Source: Strongylocentrotus purpuratus
Taxonomy: Eukaryota > Echinodermata > Echinoidea > Camarodonta > Strongylocentrotidae
Direction of reading: 5' to 3'
Assembly (NCBI RefSeq): GCF_000002235.5
Contig: NW_022145615.1
Coordinates: forward strand, 12,660,891-12,724,890
DNA length: 64,000 nucleotides
Below, piece after piece: positions 23,336 through 35,472 of this stretch (positions are counted from its first letter, which is position 1; every line of letters begins with the position of its first letter). The translations under genes and the position numbers were made by a program. The notes beneath the pieces are model-generated. The model did no database searches. It worked only from the letters and a program-made list of their open reading frames with translations, and was not told the DNA's origin.

Positions 23336-23398
23336 TGGAGATATCGGGGTTCGAACCCGAGCCCTCTCGCATGCAAAGCGAGCGCTCTACCGCTGAGC
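23336..23398 (-). pseudogene. tRNA-Ala(UGC) pseudogene, 5' acceptor strand lost
   Basis: From the D arm to the 3' end it matches the array copies with anticodon TGC, but the sequence 5' of GCTCAGCGG diverges (AAG instead of GGGGATATA). The acceptor stem and first base of the A box are therefore gone. The variable region also has a substitution (GGGC for GGCC). Confidence 0.85.
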
Positions 23399-24070
23399 CT
23401 TACGGAATACGGAATATGTCATTGAAATGGCCTCTTTCAATAATTTCTGATTGTGTACGGTGAAAAAATTATGTGATCTTTCAACGCCAAACTCATTTTC
23501 CTCAAAAACACCAAGATGTCATCAACTTCCAACATTGTGTATCTGTCCGTGATGGTTATAAGTATGAATGTATATAGTCAGACCATGAAGATTAACATTT
23601 TGAAGTAAAGCAGTATGGGCAAAATATGTGAATCTAGGGCATTCATATAAAGCCGATTTGAAAAATGACGGTATAGCAAAGACCTTAGATTACTATCTGG
23701 TATATTAGTCAGTTGTACTGCAATGTTATAAAGTGTGCCTTCACAACGCTATCCTTGATATAGGGGAACAAGAAATCTAACCGGATATTGTCAGATCTCC
23801 CAGCAGACACTCTGACCTGTATCCTCGTTCTGAGATTAAGTTGGATTTGGGTTGAAATCGCCATTCTTAGAATTGAATGTTTATTCTCATCATGCTCATA
23901 TATTGTTAAATCAATTGCATTTGAAAGACAAATGAAAGTGTGTAGTTAAAATGTGTTATCTTTTTCAAATTCTGATTTTGGTTGCCGGGTTATGTTTTGT
24001 TGTATCTTGTTTGCCATTGAGTTCGTATCTCAACAAGAAGGCCAAAAATTGAAGAACATGGGGGTAGAAT

Positions 24071-24303
24071 AAGCGGACACCTACCCTCTGGACAACCACC
24101 CCGGATAACCACTCCTAGAATAACCACCCTCTAAAATAGGACAAAAAACTACCCCTAGGGCAACGATTTCTTCCAGGACAACTACCCCCTAGGACAACTA
24201 CCCCCGGACAACTACCCCCGAATAACTATCCCCTAGAATAACCATCCTCCAGGACAAGAACCCCCAGACAACTACTCTATAGGGCAACCGACTTTTAGGA
24301 CAT
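24071..24303 (+). repeat. Minisatellite, unit near aggacaactaccccct
   Basis: About a dozen imperfect units of roughly 16-20 bp, with variants such as ggataaccactcct and gaataaccatcctcc. It is C-rich on the plus strand and bounded by AT-rich sequence. Confidence 0.85.
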
Positions 24304-26461
24304 AATTTATACATCATTGAATTGAGAGTAAGGTTAATGAACCACTATGTAACGACACCTCCGCTGCATTTGTTCGTTCACTTTGTTGTTTCATATTTTA
24401 CAATTTACAATGATTTTACAAAACGCAAGGTCTACAAACAAACAGTAAGGATAACAGTTTATCAGGGTAAATATTTTCAAGATTTTATTTGCATTAGGAG
24501 TACATAAAAACTGACTAGATTTTGACGGCATAACACACTGGAATATTAGGAAAGATTTCGTCATGTCCACCTGTCTATTCTTTCCTTCTTCTGACCCTCT
24601 GCATAGTTTAGGAGTAATTGACACAATTTGATTAGGATATTGATGATTACCCGGTATTCAAGGCTAAACGTCGAATATATTCAGCTTTCAGTTTATTGAT
24701 TCATATTTGACATATTCACATTTTACACTGATTTCACAATATAAAAAGGTAGCGCTACGAACAAATATTTATTCAGAGATTAGAGCAGAAGTTGAGTACC
24801 TCGTATCAATTTATAAAGCATGCTGTATCAATTAAAACGACTGAACTAAAATGAAGAGTTAATTTATGGAGAAAACCATAGGGTGAATGCTACGCTTGTT
24901 CGTAATGGACCCCAAAGGTAGTTAGTAAGTGTCTATCAAAATGTATGGAGTATTACAATTAAATCACGATCGTGGGGAAAAATATGTTTCACGTTTCAAA
25001 GAAACACATGAAACGATTGCAATACAATACGAACAGACAAGTCGATTAGATATTACATAATGTTCATTCCATGGCTTAAAGAAGATTGGTTATAACTGTC
25101 AATTATATAGAGAGCAAGCCGGAGAATGATAAAAGCCACTTCTATCTTAACCGTATCCATACGGGAAGATATTAATTATTCACTCGAACAAACGCAGGTG
25201 TAAAGAAGAGTATGACGACAAACATATCAAGGAGAGTCATTGACAAGTGAAGAAAAATCTTTATCAGTTTGGGTATGAATGGTAATAAAGTAGTGGAACG
25301 CTTGTCGTACTTTTTATCGAAATCACGCTCAGATCTAGAACAAGATCATACTTTTATAGTAAGAACTGGTCAAAATTATCATCGATATTACAGTAACTAT
25401 AATTATGAAAATTAGTGCAAGTAAAGAGGGTATACATCCGGGAACTATCGTATTGGAAGCATGGGTAAGGAGGGGGCAATTTACCCCCTCCTGATATATT
25501 TCCGCCCGAGAAGAAGAATAGCAGCCTCGTAAACTAGCAATAAGTAGGTTGGGAATCACTGAAACGCACGAAAGGTTGTTTTCAAAGCCTTATTTTTCTC
25601 CCTCAATTAAATAACTTTGGGCGATGCCCCTGACCCGAACGCAAATCACCCTTTTTACAAAAAGTATATGGATCAAGTAGGTTGAATTGTTCTGCCCCCT
25701 CCTGAGGATAAGGAGTACGGATACGCTTCTGCGACGAGCAACACCCATATCAAATATTACCTTCAAAGACCGATATTTATAGTTATTTTATAGTTCATAG
25801 TTATCGTCATGATCATATATATTTCATATTTTTTATTATAAAAAAAAGGATCAACCTTTATATAAGGATTATGTTTCATTTCAGGTTGCAACCTATTCAG
25901 TTTATTTTATGTCCTTGTCCAATATGTTCTTAACGTGTATTTTATGTTATAATAATAATAATAATAATAATAACAATAATATTTTTAAGGTCCACTCCAA
26001 ATTTTATTAAGTTAAACGGAAAATGGGAATTCCTTTTGCCCAATTGATCGTGAGCCCGGCAGCCACTGAGCAGCACTAGATCGACGTTGCCCTATCCCTT
26101 ATTGTTGAACGCCAAACAAGGTAGCAGCAACTCCCGTCTTTTAACGTCTTTTTAACTTAATAAAATAAATTAAATTGAATTGAATTGAATTATTACTGAT
26201 ATGTGACTGGCCCTAGATAAAACGTTACACCTCCACTTTTGTGGAAAAGTGTTACTGTTCAAAATGTGATGTAAAAGCAATCCGTTGATGAACGACTAAT
26301 AAATTAACGTTTCTCCTGGGGTGCGGATATGATTTCTCGCTGAGTTGGAAAGATATTAATAGTACACCAATTCTAAACTTCATGGTGAAACATTAATGTC
26401 TGTGTAGACCGTTAAAGTTTATACCCCGTATGGATTATTTTAGACAAGAGTAGAATGCACT
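24304..26461. other. No gene seen; possible retroelement tail
   Basis: There is an AAT run at 25946-25985 and a gaattgaattgaatt run at 26170-26195 preceded by ttaataaaataaatt, which resembles the 3' end of a non-LTR retroelement. No coding exon recognised. Confidence 0.4.
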
Positions 26462-26975
26462 TTAAAGGTATTACAAAGTTTTGGGAAATTTTTAAAAATG
26501 GGTCGATAGTGATTCTTTACAATTCTAATATATTTGGATGCCCCTGTGGATGTATTAAAAACACCAGAAATTTTAGCCCCTAAAACACTTTCGCTTTCAA
26601 AAAAAAAAAATTGAATATAAAGATTTACGGGTGCTCCCGGTAAATTTTGATAAATTTCAAATAGCTCCTACGGCCGTACAATGGTAGCTGCGACCATGAA
26701 AATCTCAGAGTATGTAGTTGTGGTATATAATTTCCGAACGAGAATAGCTAATCGGTCGATTTTAGTCAAAAAACATTGTTTTATAGCTTAATTAATATCT
26801 TGACCTTGAGAGGAAGCTATTCATCATAAAGTGTTTATTATTTAGAATTTCATAACTTTAGAGTCGATTTCGACCGCGACACTGATCACTAAATATTGTA
26901 GGATCGTATATACTTCCAATATGTTCATTTGAACCAAATTCATGACCCCATACCAAAACTTTGTATTACCTTTAA
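26462..26975. mobile_element. TTAA-flanked MITE (piggyBac-like)
   Basis: The left end TTAAAGGTATTACAAAG and the reverse complement of the right end TTAAAGGTAATACAAAG differ at one base, and both continue with TTTTGG. TTAA lies at each extreme. The 514-bp body has no transposase frame. Confidence 0.8.
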
Positions 26976-27684
26976 TGGGAAGTCGTCAACTACCGTGACT
27001 TTTATAGATGACTTTTCATCAACACGAGAACAAACTATCCCATCTACGGAAAAGGAATATCCCGTTTTTTCTAATCGGAAATGAAATTTAAATGTTGCTA
27101 TTTTCATCCGACCCCATGCTCTGCTAAAATGATTGCACAATCAATGCACACTGCTCATTCTTACAAAAATCGATGCTGAAACAAAGTTAATTTTCGATAA
27201 TGGTAATTCAACTTTCGCATTTCACACGATGTTTCATTGGCAATCACATCATCTAAAGTTATAAACATCTAACCTACTTTAGTCGATGTCATTGTCATGG
27301 GCATATTCCGACGATGTCGGTCAACTTGGTGTTTTCTTTTTACTTAGTTGCCATGACAATGCTATCCAGATTTCTTTTGTTTCCTGCTTGACAACTCTTT
27401 GATCTGGAGAAAAAAAGTTTCGGTCAGCCAAGAAAGGATTTCCTCACCCTGCCGAAAGATTCGGTGAAATGAGACGAAAATAGCACATCGACAAGTCTAA
27501 TGCAAATGAATGCTACGGTAGTCACGTATCTAACTGTCTAAGTTGCCCTTCAATACGTTATCATATTTCTATAAAACAAGAAACCGTGTGTTACATTTAG
27601 AAATACATTATGTCATTCAATAATCAAAATGTAAAAATTGAATGACATCCTTAAACGTAAGAATTTATTTTCATCTTTTACCCT
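26976..27684. other. No gene seen
   Basis: AT-rich spacer without recognisable exon or RNA gene. A cattgtcatgg/ccatgacaatg inverted pair lies at 27291-27301 and 27350-27360. Confidence 0.4.
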
Positions 27685-28130
27685 CTTCTCCGTCTCCTCC
27701 TCCTCCTCCACCTTCTTCACCTTTCTCTTCGTAGTCTTCTTCTTCTTCTTTTCTTCTTCTTCTTCTTCTTCTTCTTCTTCTTCTTCTTCTTCGTCTTCTT
27801 CTTCGTCTTCTTCTTCGTCTTCGTCTTCTTCTTCTTCTTCTTCTTCTTCTTCTTCTTCTTCTTCTTCTCTTCTTCTTCTTCTTCTCTTTCTTCTTCTTCT
27901 TCTTCTTCGTCTTCTTCGTCTTCTTCTTCTTCTTCTTCTTCTTCTTCTTCTTCTTCTTCTTCTTCTTCTTCTTCGTGTTCTCCTCCTCATTCTCCTCCTT
28001 CATCATCTCCTCGTCGTCGTCTTATTTTTCTTTTTCTCCTTCTTCTTCTGCATCTCCTTCTCCTCCTTCCTTATCTCTCCATGATTATCTTTTTCTTCTT
28101 CCTCTTCGCCTTCTTCCTCTTCTTCTTTAT
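27685..28130 (+). repeat. Long (TTC)n / (CTT)n repeat
   Basis: About 445 bp of almost pure TTC triplets, cleanest at 27732-27976, with TCG interruptions. Open frames on both strands (poly-Ser, Leu, Glu, Arg, Lys) are low-complexity artefacts. Such polypurine-polypyrimidine tracts can form triplex DNA. Confidence 0.97.
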
Positions 28131-29525
28131 CATGAACAGCTGTGTGAACACAAATGCTATTTCAATTGTTTTATAATATGATGCAATTTGTTTTCCTGTA
28201 CAATATTTTTGTAAAATGCCCAAATTAGCCAATGGCTGCGATGCATCTTTTTTTAATTTTTTTTAATAAAAAGACAATTTTTGAAGTGAATTGAATTGAA
28301 TTGACTATGCAAACAAATGTTTATGATGATGTTAATACAAGAGTTATATAATCATCTGTTTATGACGTTGCCAAACACATCTACTTTCGGATATTCGCCT
28401 TATTCCTTACATTATTTATTTCATTGAACTCTTTCTTTCATTTTACTATATTTTGTCAGAAGGGAGTAAGATTATAACTTTCAATTTGATTATTAATTGA
28501 GTTTATAATTATCTTCATAGTCAATAATTTCGCATTTAATTTGATAAACTTGTACAATGTATGTAACAGCCCGGAATTTTGACGTTATACATGTAGTACC
28601 AAATTAAAAATTATTCAAAAGTTCTTGCTGTTATTCTTATTATAATCAAAGCGCTAACTATAAAGCACATTGAAATTTGGAATTTTATGTGTTAAGTTAA
28701 CGAAAATGAGTTTAATTACATTTAAGTGTAAATTGTGAAGTGAAAGGGTCGCATGCACAGAGCTCGATGTCTTGTTTTCTGTGTTGTTTTTAAAAGCTCC
28801 TGTTTATGAAGACGGGATATGTTTCTACGTGGGCTGAGGGATGTTTTGAATACAAGCTATAATGATCCCCTCAAATCACTCATTATCTCTAAGTCACTAG
28901 GGATATAGGATACATACACCTGGCTTGCCTGTGACACACGGAAAGGCCAGATAACGAGTTAATTATCTCCTAAAGCTATTACTCAGTAAATCATAACTAT
29001 TTCAAGACCACTCTCTTTCCCTCTCTTCCCCTCTTTGTATATATCCATCTGTTTGATGATCTGTCTGTCTGTTTGTCCGTCTGTTAGTCCCTCTCTTTAT
29101 ATCTCTCTTCTCCCCTCCCCCCTCTCTCTCTTTCTCTCTCTCGTCAATCTGACTCAATACCCCTGTTATTTACCCTCCCATTGTTGATCTATTCTCAGAG
29201 ATTTGGGGTTTCATTCTTCATGTTCTTTCGTTGATGTTTCCTTATACACAGATTTAAAACGATTCATTTAATCCCTCTTCCCTCTTCTCTCTTCTCTACG
29301 CCCATCTTCTATACATCTTGAATAAATATGCAGGTCTACTAATTAAAACAATTCCTTTCTCTCTCTCATTACCCATTTTCTAGTCCCTTTTAAAATTTCA
29401 TATTTCTTAACGTACATAATTATGCAATTAAAATTTTCAGGAAACTGACTCGACGCTCATAAATACCTCCTGTATTATTATAATGCATTTTTATATATTT
29501 GTTATATCATCGCACAGGTGCGGCT
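28131..29525. other. No gene seen
   Basis: It contains a gaattgaattgaatt tail at 28287-28303 and CT-rich sequence at 29000-29145. No exon recognised. Confidence 0.4.
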
Positions 29526-29529
29526 CCGA

Positions 29530-29720
29530 GGTTTTGTCTGATGGAGCACTGTGGTTTATTGGTGAAGGCTCCTGACTCTCATACGAGAGGTCTCGGGTTC
29601 GATACTTGCTCGGTGCTTACTTCCTTGGACACTGTGTTTTGTCCAGGCATGTTTGCTCCTCTTGATCCAGGTTTTTTTTAATGTGAAACTTGCAATCCCG
29701 GGGTGATAATAATTGCGTGG
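29530..29720 (+). repeat. tRNA-derived SINE-like element
   Basis: A tRNA-like segment has an anticodon-arm-like gactctcatacgagag and a B box GGTTCGATAC at about 29598-29607, followed by a non-tRNA body ending in a T run at 29672-29679. It is not related in body to the 15471 SINE. Acceptor stem pairing is absent, so it is not a tRNA gene. Confidence 0.45.
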
Positions 29721-29820
29721 CTTTAGGAAGAGCAATATTAATATCAACATGGCTATTGAGTTGTTTTTTTTCTATCGCTAGTGGTGCTATTTTCCTCATT
29801 TTACACTAAATATTATTCAA

Positions 29821-30024
29821 TTAAAGGCACACTGTCCTACTTGTAGCTACTTGCTCCCTCTATATAGAAAACTTCCCCAATCGGTGCCTGTTGGTCCCCC
29901 ATGATTCTCTTTTTCTTATGTTAAATGAGAGCTGAGTTAATGAGATAGCCACCTGTCACAGTGACCTCGCTGGCTCACTGTGTGGTCTAATCCCTTCTGG
30001 CGCAGTAGTGGTGACGGTCTTTAA
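29821..30024. mobile_element. TTAA MITE, 200-bp family, copy 2
   Basis: It starts TTAAAGGCACACTGTCCTAC, ends GACGGTCTTTAA and has an interior nearly identical to the 18274-18473 copy. It carries a small extra segment (ctggctcactgtg) relative to copy 1. Confidence 0.8.
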
Positions 30025-30430
30025 AGCGTTTGTGAAAATGAAAATTGCTGCCTTTAAAAGATCACATGACAGGGCAGTGTAATGCCAAGAGCTATTGCGG
30101 AGTGTGTCTCTCGTCTTCTTGATGTTGTTTGTCGGCTGGGTTTGATCATTATCGTCACGTGACTCATGAAACCACGTGATGACTACTGGATCTCCACACG
30201 TTGAAAGTCAAAAGCGAGTCATCCCAAGGGGCGTAGACGGAACTTCGACATACTCGGGGGAGGGGATATCAGGCAAGCAGTTTAGAGACTTGAACGTGGA
30301 TAATTAGGCCAATAAATAGGCTTATACCCATACAGACAAGACTACAACATTTTAGTGAAACTATTGAAGTCATCCAATGCTTAGGTGTTAGTTCTTAGTT
30401 CTTAGGTGTAAGGTGTTAAGTGTTAAGTGT

Positions 30431-30804
30431 CAGTGGCGTACGCAGGATTCTTTCAAGGGGGGGGGGGGGGAGGTTAACACTTTGAAATCGGGCAGAAAAT
30501 TTCGCAACGACTCAGCCAGCCGCTGAATAAGTGGGGGGGGGGGGGCGGCGGGGGGTAGGAGGACACATTTTTAATTTTTTTTTTGGTCTCGAAATGTGAA
30601 AATTTGACATTTTTCTTCGTTGGGGGGGGGGGGGTAAGGTCACCTTTTTTTAGGTCGGCCATGGGCATGTTTTTTTTTTTTTTTTAAATTAAAAAAAAAA
30701 ATCAAAGGGAGGGGGGGGTTTAGGGGGGTTTTCCTAAAAAATACACACATAAAAATACCAAAGGGGGGTTCAACCCCTACCCCCCCCCCCTGCGTACGCG
30801 CCTG
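30431..30804. mobile_element. Non-autonomous hAT element, CAGTGGCG family, copy 1
   Basis: The left end CAGTGGCGTACGCAG and the reverse complement of the right end CAGGCGCGTACGCAG match at 13 of 15. CAG-first ends of this type are typical of hAT. The flanks are an identical 8-bp TTAAGTGT (30423-30430 and 30805-30812), although the left flank is itself repetitive. The interior has several poly-G tracts, tttcgcaacgactcagccag, and a T-run/A-run inverted pair near 30670-30705. Non-coding. Confidence 0.8.
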
Positions 30805-30824
30805 TTAAGTGTTATAGGTTAACA

Positions 30825-31030
30825 TTCTTTATTATGTCGCAATGGACCAGCACCCCCGGCCAGCACCACTCTTGCCGGTTTCCTCTTTCGTATATTATTT
30901 ATATGTTATGTTTATCTTTCGTTATGTTGTCTGTATGTTTTTTTTTACTTATCTGTAAATATCGATGTTATAATTATGTATGTTTTTATATGACGAATGG
31001 AATAAAATGAATTGAAAAATTGAATTGATA
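30825..31030 (+). repeat. Possible non-LTR retroelement 3' end
   Basis: Sequence ending in aataaaatgaattgaaaaattgaattg resembles the 3' end of a LINE with a short A/TGAA tail. No reverse transcriptase sequence is attached. Confidence 0.3.
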
Positions 31031-31199
31031 TCACATTCAAATTCGATGCTTGATATCACACTCTTCTTAACAAATCGTGTGCAGCTTCCCCTACTTACAA
31101 AATATTCATACCCATTTAAAGATTAAGGGACTTGAAAATGGAATTTAGCTCTAAGTATAAACTACAAGCAAATAACTATTGCAAGGTGCCCTCCCTTTT

Positions 31200-31675
31200 T
31201 TAAAGGTACTATGTCCCTTTTGCAGCCAACCTCAAATGCTGTAGAACTTTGCAGGAATTATGAATATGTCACGTATGTCCTATCTGTGAAATTTAAACGT
31301 TAGCAGTGTCCTCATATTCAAATTATGCAAGGAAACCCGTTTACTTGCTAGACTTCACTGTCAGACACTATTGAGTGACTAACTGGCCCAATAACCCACT
31401 TTTTGTGATGGCCAAGATTAAACTGATTGAATCTTTGCGCAGCATAAAACGTATGACCATTCGGTACAATTGTCTGAAAATCAAGACTATTACTTTTGGG
31501 CTCTATAGCCCTAAAGTCGATTTGACAACTAATAGTCGTTATTTTCCCACTTGAAGACATTTTCAAGCCCCACCCTTTTTAGGGAAGTTCTAAATTAGTA
31601 TTATCTTTCAAGTGCAGTTGGAATTTAACTTTTTCATTTTTTTGGCTTGCAAATGGCACATTTACGTACCTTTAA
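31200..31675. mobile_element. TTAA-flanked MITE (piggyBac-like)
   Basis: The left TTAAAGGTACTATGTCCC and the reverse complement of the right end TTAAAGGTACGTAAATGTGC share the first ten bases, and the pairing resumes at TTTGCAGCC and TTTGCAAGCC. TTAA lies at both extremes. Non-coding, 476 bp. Confidence 0.72.
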
Positions 31676-32945
31676 GTAAAAAAAGGAGAACGAGAAATAG
31701 TTGGCTCACGCTTTCATCACGGCGAACTTAGCGTTGAAATGCTCCGTTTGGCTTGCAAACGAACCTTATTATCTTGGGACGTTATGAAGCAATAACTTAA
31801 AAATTGCCTTGTCTGGCGTTTGCGGTGGATTTGCTGTACTTTAAAGTTTTTTTTTTGGGGGGGGGGGGTGGGGGTAGATTTTTTGTAAAATCGTAAATCA
31901 ACATCGAGTAGAAGTGAAATGAATACTTAATATTTTATACATTGAGCTGCATGTCTACGGCCATCATGATGGGAGGCGGGGGAAATGCGAATAAATTAAT
32001 TAATTGTAAATCATGTAAGCTGTTCATCAATAATGTGTGATGTGAAAAATGACGCTTATAGCTCTTTAAATTTTCGTCTTTCATAGCCCGAAATTAATTT
32101 GAAATACAAGTCCTCCAAGTAATCATGGGACAATAGGCCTATATAAAATTGGTAATAATTATTGCCCCAATCAAATATTTAAGAGTGACTTTTTCATGAT
32201 CCGGTGTTGTTAGGTCATTCAGAATAGCGGGATAGGGTATCTTTAAAAATTGCCGAGCGCCCCCCCCCTCTCCGTGCTAATTGAAGTTGTAATATTTGCA
32301 AATCTATCAATGAAATGGGTTTAAAACAAGTCGTATAAATGAAACAATTTTGCCAACAGCGATTATAGATTAGTAAAAAAAATGGAGTGAAAAAATACGA
32401 TTCGCCGCCCCCATGGCATCGCCCCCACCCCGCGTGAGTGTTCTTATCTCACCTCTTACACCTGTAGAATTAGATTCTCAGGTGAGTTCAGTTCAGTTCA
32501 TGGAAAGACATTGAGCTTTGCCATTGAGGAAGCTTATAGATCAACACACTGAATGAGTAGTTAACCTTACTGATAAATACAAACTAGCAGAATAAATAAG
32601 TGGCGTACGCGAATAGTGGCACGTGTCCCGATATTGCATGAACAAAGCCCCCTCCCCTCCCCCTCCCTTTTTCTTCAATTTCCGATTGCCTAAATTGCCT
32701 TTTTAGATTAAAAAAGCCCCACGATATTTATCTATGTGCTTATTGTTTTTATAAAAACGATCACAAAGGTTTTCGAAAAATCAACCAAAGCTAATTTTAG
32801 TTGTCTTACCCATCACCTTTTTAGAATGTGCGAACCGAACCATGTCATATATAACGTAAGACATACATGATATACATGTAGGATAATATATAAAGGGGTG
32901 TGAAAATTGGTTTATTTTGTTGTCAATGTTTTGAGATCATGTTTT
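31676..32945. other. No gene seen
   Basis: It contains a T/G homopolymer patch at 31849-31875 and, at 32600-32612, GTGGCGTACGC matching the end of the CAGTGGCG hAT family without a partner end. No exon recognised. Confidence 0.4.
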
Positions 32946-33290
32946 ATCTATATCTATTTATTTATTTAATATATCTGTTAAGTTATCTATCTATCTATCT
33001 ATTTATTCATTCATATACATGTATCTATGTATTTATCTGTCTATCTATTTACCTATCTAATTACAATTTAATACATTAATCTATCTACCTATCTATATAA
33101 CTGTCTATCTGTCTATCAATATATCCATCTATCTATCTATCTATCGGACTAACTACAATTTATTCTATCTATCTTTCCATCTACATGTCTGTCTGTCTAT
33201 CAATTAATGCAGCTCAATATGTACGTACCTATTAAGCTTACTGCAATTTTGTATTTATTTATTTATCTATCTATCTATCTATATATACAC
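32946..33290 (+). repeat. (ATCT)n tetranucleotide region
   Basis: Repeated tatctatctatc and tattta blocks separated by short unique sequence, including two copies of actaactacaatttat-like spacers. It is an expanded, degenerated tetranucleotide satellite. Confidence 0.88.
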
Positions 33291-33814
33291 CTCTAACTCT
33301 CCAACTCAGTGTGTCAGACCATATATAAATATATATCCGCCCAAATCTCCATTAATTTTATCCCAATTATCCTAGCAGACAAAATAAATCTCTATCATTC
33401 CCCATCTTCGTATTACCGGGAAGATGAGATGAAAATTCGAGAGTCATATTGACCACTCATACCGGTAATTCAATTCAAATGAGCGGAGGTTGCTAGCTTT
33501 GGCTAGCATTCAGCAAACAGTTATAGAGCTTCCTTGAAAATGTTTAAATTTAGCTCAGTTCCCACACCCCCTGTACGTATGCAAGCCTGCGACTCGGACA
33601 ATTGCCAGAAAAAAAAATCTTTAAAGACATCATACTGTAAAATGGCTTATATTTCTAAAGAGATGTAATCAAAATATTTGTCTCCAGACCTGAAAATGAA
33701 CCGTGCTTAGGTTGAGTGAAAGGATGAATATAATGACCATGCAAACCTAGAACTGCTATATTCCCCCTCCCGATATTATACATATTATACACACACACAC
33801 ATATAAATTATATA

Positions 33815-34335
33815 CAGTGCGTCCCGGAAAAAAACGAAACCGAGAATTATCGATTTTTTTTATAATAACTTAATCACATTTATACTTAATAATATATACA
33901 CATAATTTGTAAAGCTTAGATCCTTCTGTTTCATTTGATGCAACTCATTATGATGCATATTTCATGCATGAGTGATTAACAACAATTTGAAGAAAGGGTA
34001 CCTAAAACTTATTTGGCGAATGGTATCTGAATTGTAAAATGAAAATCACATTGCTAGAAAGTTCATGTTCTGCCCTTTCATATGACACCTAAATCAGGAA
34101 AAATGAGCCAGAAATAAAAAAAAAAGTTCTGTTTGTTGAAAGTAATGCTTGCATTTCCATAATTTTATTAAACGAATCTCTGCCTGCCCTAACAAAAAAC
34201 AAAGAGGACGAAAGACTTCATGCATGGCTGATCCTATGAGTCTTTTGTCAACTTTGTTTGTTGCTACGGCAGGCAGCCAGTGAAAACAAATTCGTTTAAT
34301 AAAATTCTCGGTTTCGTTTTTTCTAGGATGCACTG
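33815..34335. mobile_element. Mariner-like MITE with TA duplication and internal hairpin
   Basis: The left end CAGTGCGTCCCGG and the reverse complement of the right end CAGTGCATCCTAG start a TIR of about 33 bp that continues AAAAACGAAACCGAGAATT in both. TA flanks each end (33813-33814, 34336-34337). CAGT-first ends with TA duplications fit the Tc1/mariner superfamily. The right third (34161-34306) folds as a long hairpin. No transposase frame. Confidence 0.85.
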
Positions 34336-34337
34336 TA

Positions 34338-35251
34338 TATATATAAAATATATAAATTTACTACGCTAGATGGAATACACAATAAGCACAAGGGAGATAT
34401 ATATATATATATCTCCCTTATACCCCTCTCTTTTCCTTATTATAGGCCCCTTCATACCTGCACGAACCCCTGTCTGTCACCTTATCTGTAGTAGATCAAT
34501 ATCAATCTAGCCCTTATTTCAACGTGTACGCCAGGCACTTATCTTTAAATTCTTTGCTGACAGAAAATTACATAAGCGTGGGCTAGTACGTGGATTATCA
34601 AATTTAGATCTAGAATATCAAGATAAATATCCTCTGTTGCTCAGAGATGAAAAGATTGGAAAGGGGTGCGTTTTGGGACCGTCTAACGGATGGCACATAA
34701 CCCGAAAAATTATTTATACCGTTACATTGAACTCAATTAGGATATGAGAGTAAATGTACATGTATCTTGTTCAGTACTGACTGTCTTTATCTAACATCAT
34801 TAGCTAATTTGTATTACATACATGTATCATCATAGCAACAAATTGTTGGTTGATGAATTTGGTGGTTAGAGACATTGATTATAATCAAGGGGGAGTTGAT
34901 AATGTCACGCGTATCTGGAAAGATGATGTGCATGAAACCAGTAACGTTTTTAATGGGGGATACGGGGGAGGGGTACATAGGGTGCCCCACTTATTTGAAA
35001 AAAATGATATAAAGTAAGATTACTTTTCATTTTGCTAGTCAGAGATTTTGTTGATACCCGGGCCCCTGACGAAAACTCCGGTATCGCCCATGGGGGAAAC
35101 GTATTCCCATCTGTAATGCTTTATCACTCGATCAGCACTGCTTGGTGGGAGAGGGCGTTCATTTCCTACTGCTGACGTATGGGGTCCATCCATGGGCGGC
35201 TTCATCTATAATTTAAATCAAATTTGATCTATTTCAGATGGGAGGGGTAAC
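34338..35251. other. No gene seen
   Basis: It contains the AT palindrome gggagatatatatatata near 34391-34419. No exon recognised. Confidence 0.4.
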
Positions 35252-35292
35252 GAGGACCGAGAGAGTGAGAGAGAAAGAGAGAAAGGGAGATG

Positions 35293-35324
<32 letters not shown>

Positions 35325-35472
35325 AGGGGGAGGGGGACAGGAGGGAGAGAGAGAGAGAGAGAAGAGGAGTGGGGACAGGAGAGAGGGAGAGAGAGAGAGA
35401 GAGAAGGGAGAAAGAGAAAGAGAGGGAGAGAAAGAGAGAGAAAGAAGGGAGAGAGAGAGAGAGAGAGAGGGA
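35252..35472 (+). repeat. (GA)n microsatellite
   Basis: Polypurine GA/GGGA repeats on the plus strand. Frames on both strands are low-complexity. Confidence 0.93.

Larger units (their letters stand above)
21175..23880 (-). repeat. Tandem array of about 0.7-kb units each carrying a tRNA-Ala
   Basis: The landmark gatctttcaacg recurs at 21515, 22230, 22919 and 23475, and the landmark cagcagacac recurs near 21850, 22570, 23149 and 23811. tRNA 5' ends are spaced 715, 730 and 560 bp. Each unit holds a tRNA-Ala in minus orientation, an AT-rich upstream part and a downstream part with ccgaagtctctgagcgc. Units differ by substitutions and indels, so the duplication is not very recent. The last unit lacks a tRNA and decays at about 23880. 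Confidence 0.88.

Noticed and set aside
23068..23463. 131-codon frame on the plus strand
   Set aside because: It runs antisense through the broken tRNA-Ala and array spacer.
19380..24303. Possible CRISPR-like array from regularly repeated blocks
   Set aside because: Units are about 0.7 kb with tRNA genes in eukaryotic DNA. The 24071 repeat has no spacers.
27613..28181. Long open frames of poly-Ser, Leu, Glu, Arg and Lys on both strands
   Set aside because: They are translations of a TTC triplet tract.
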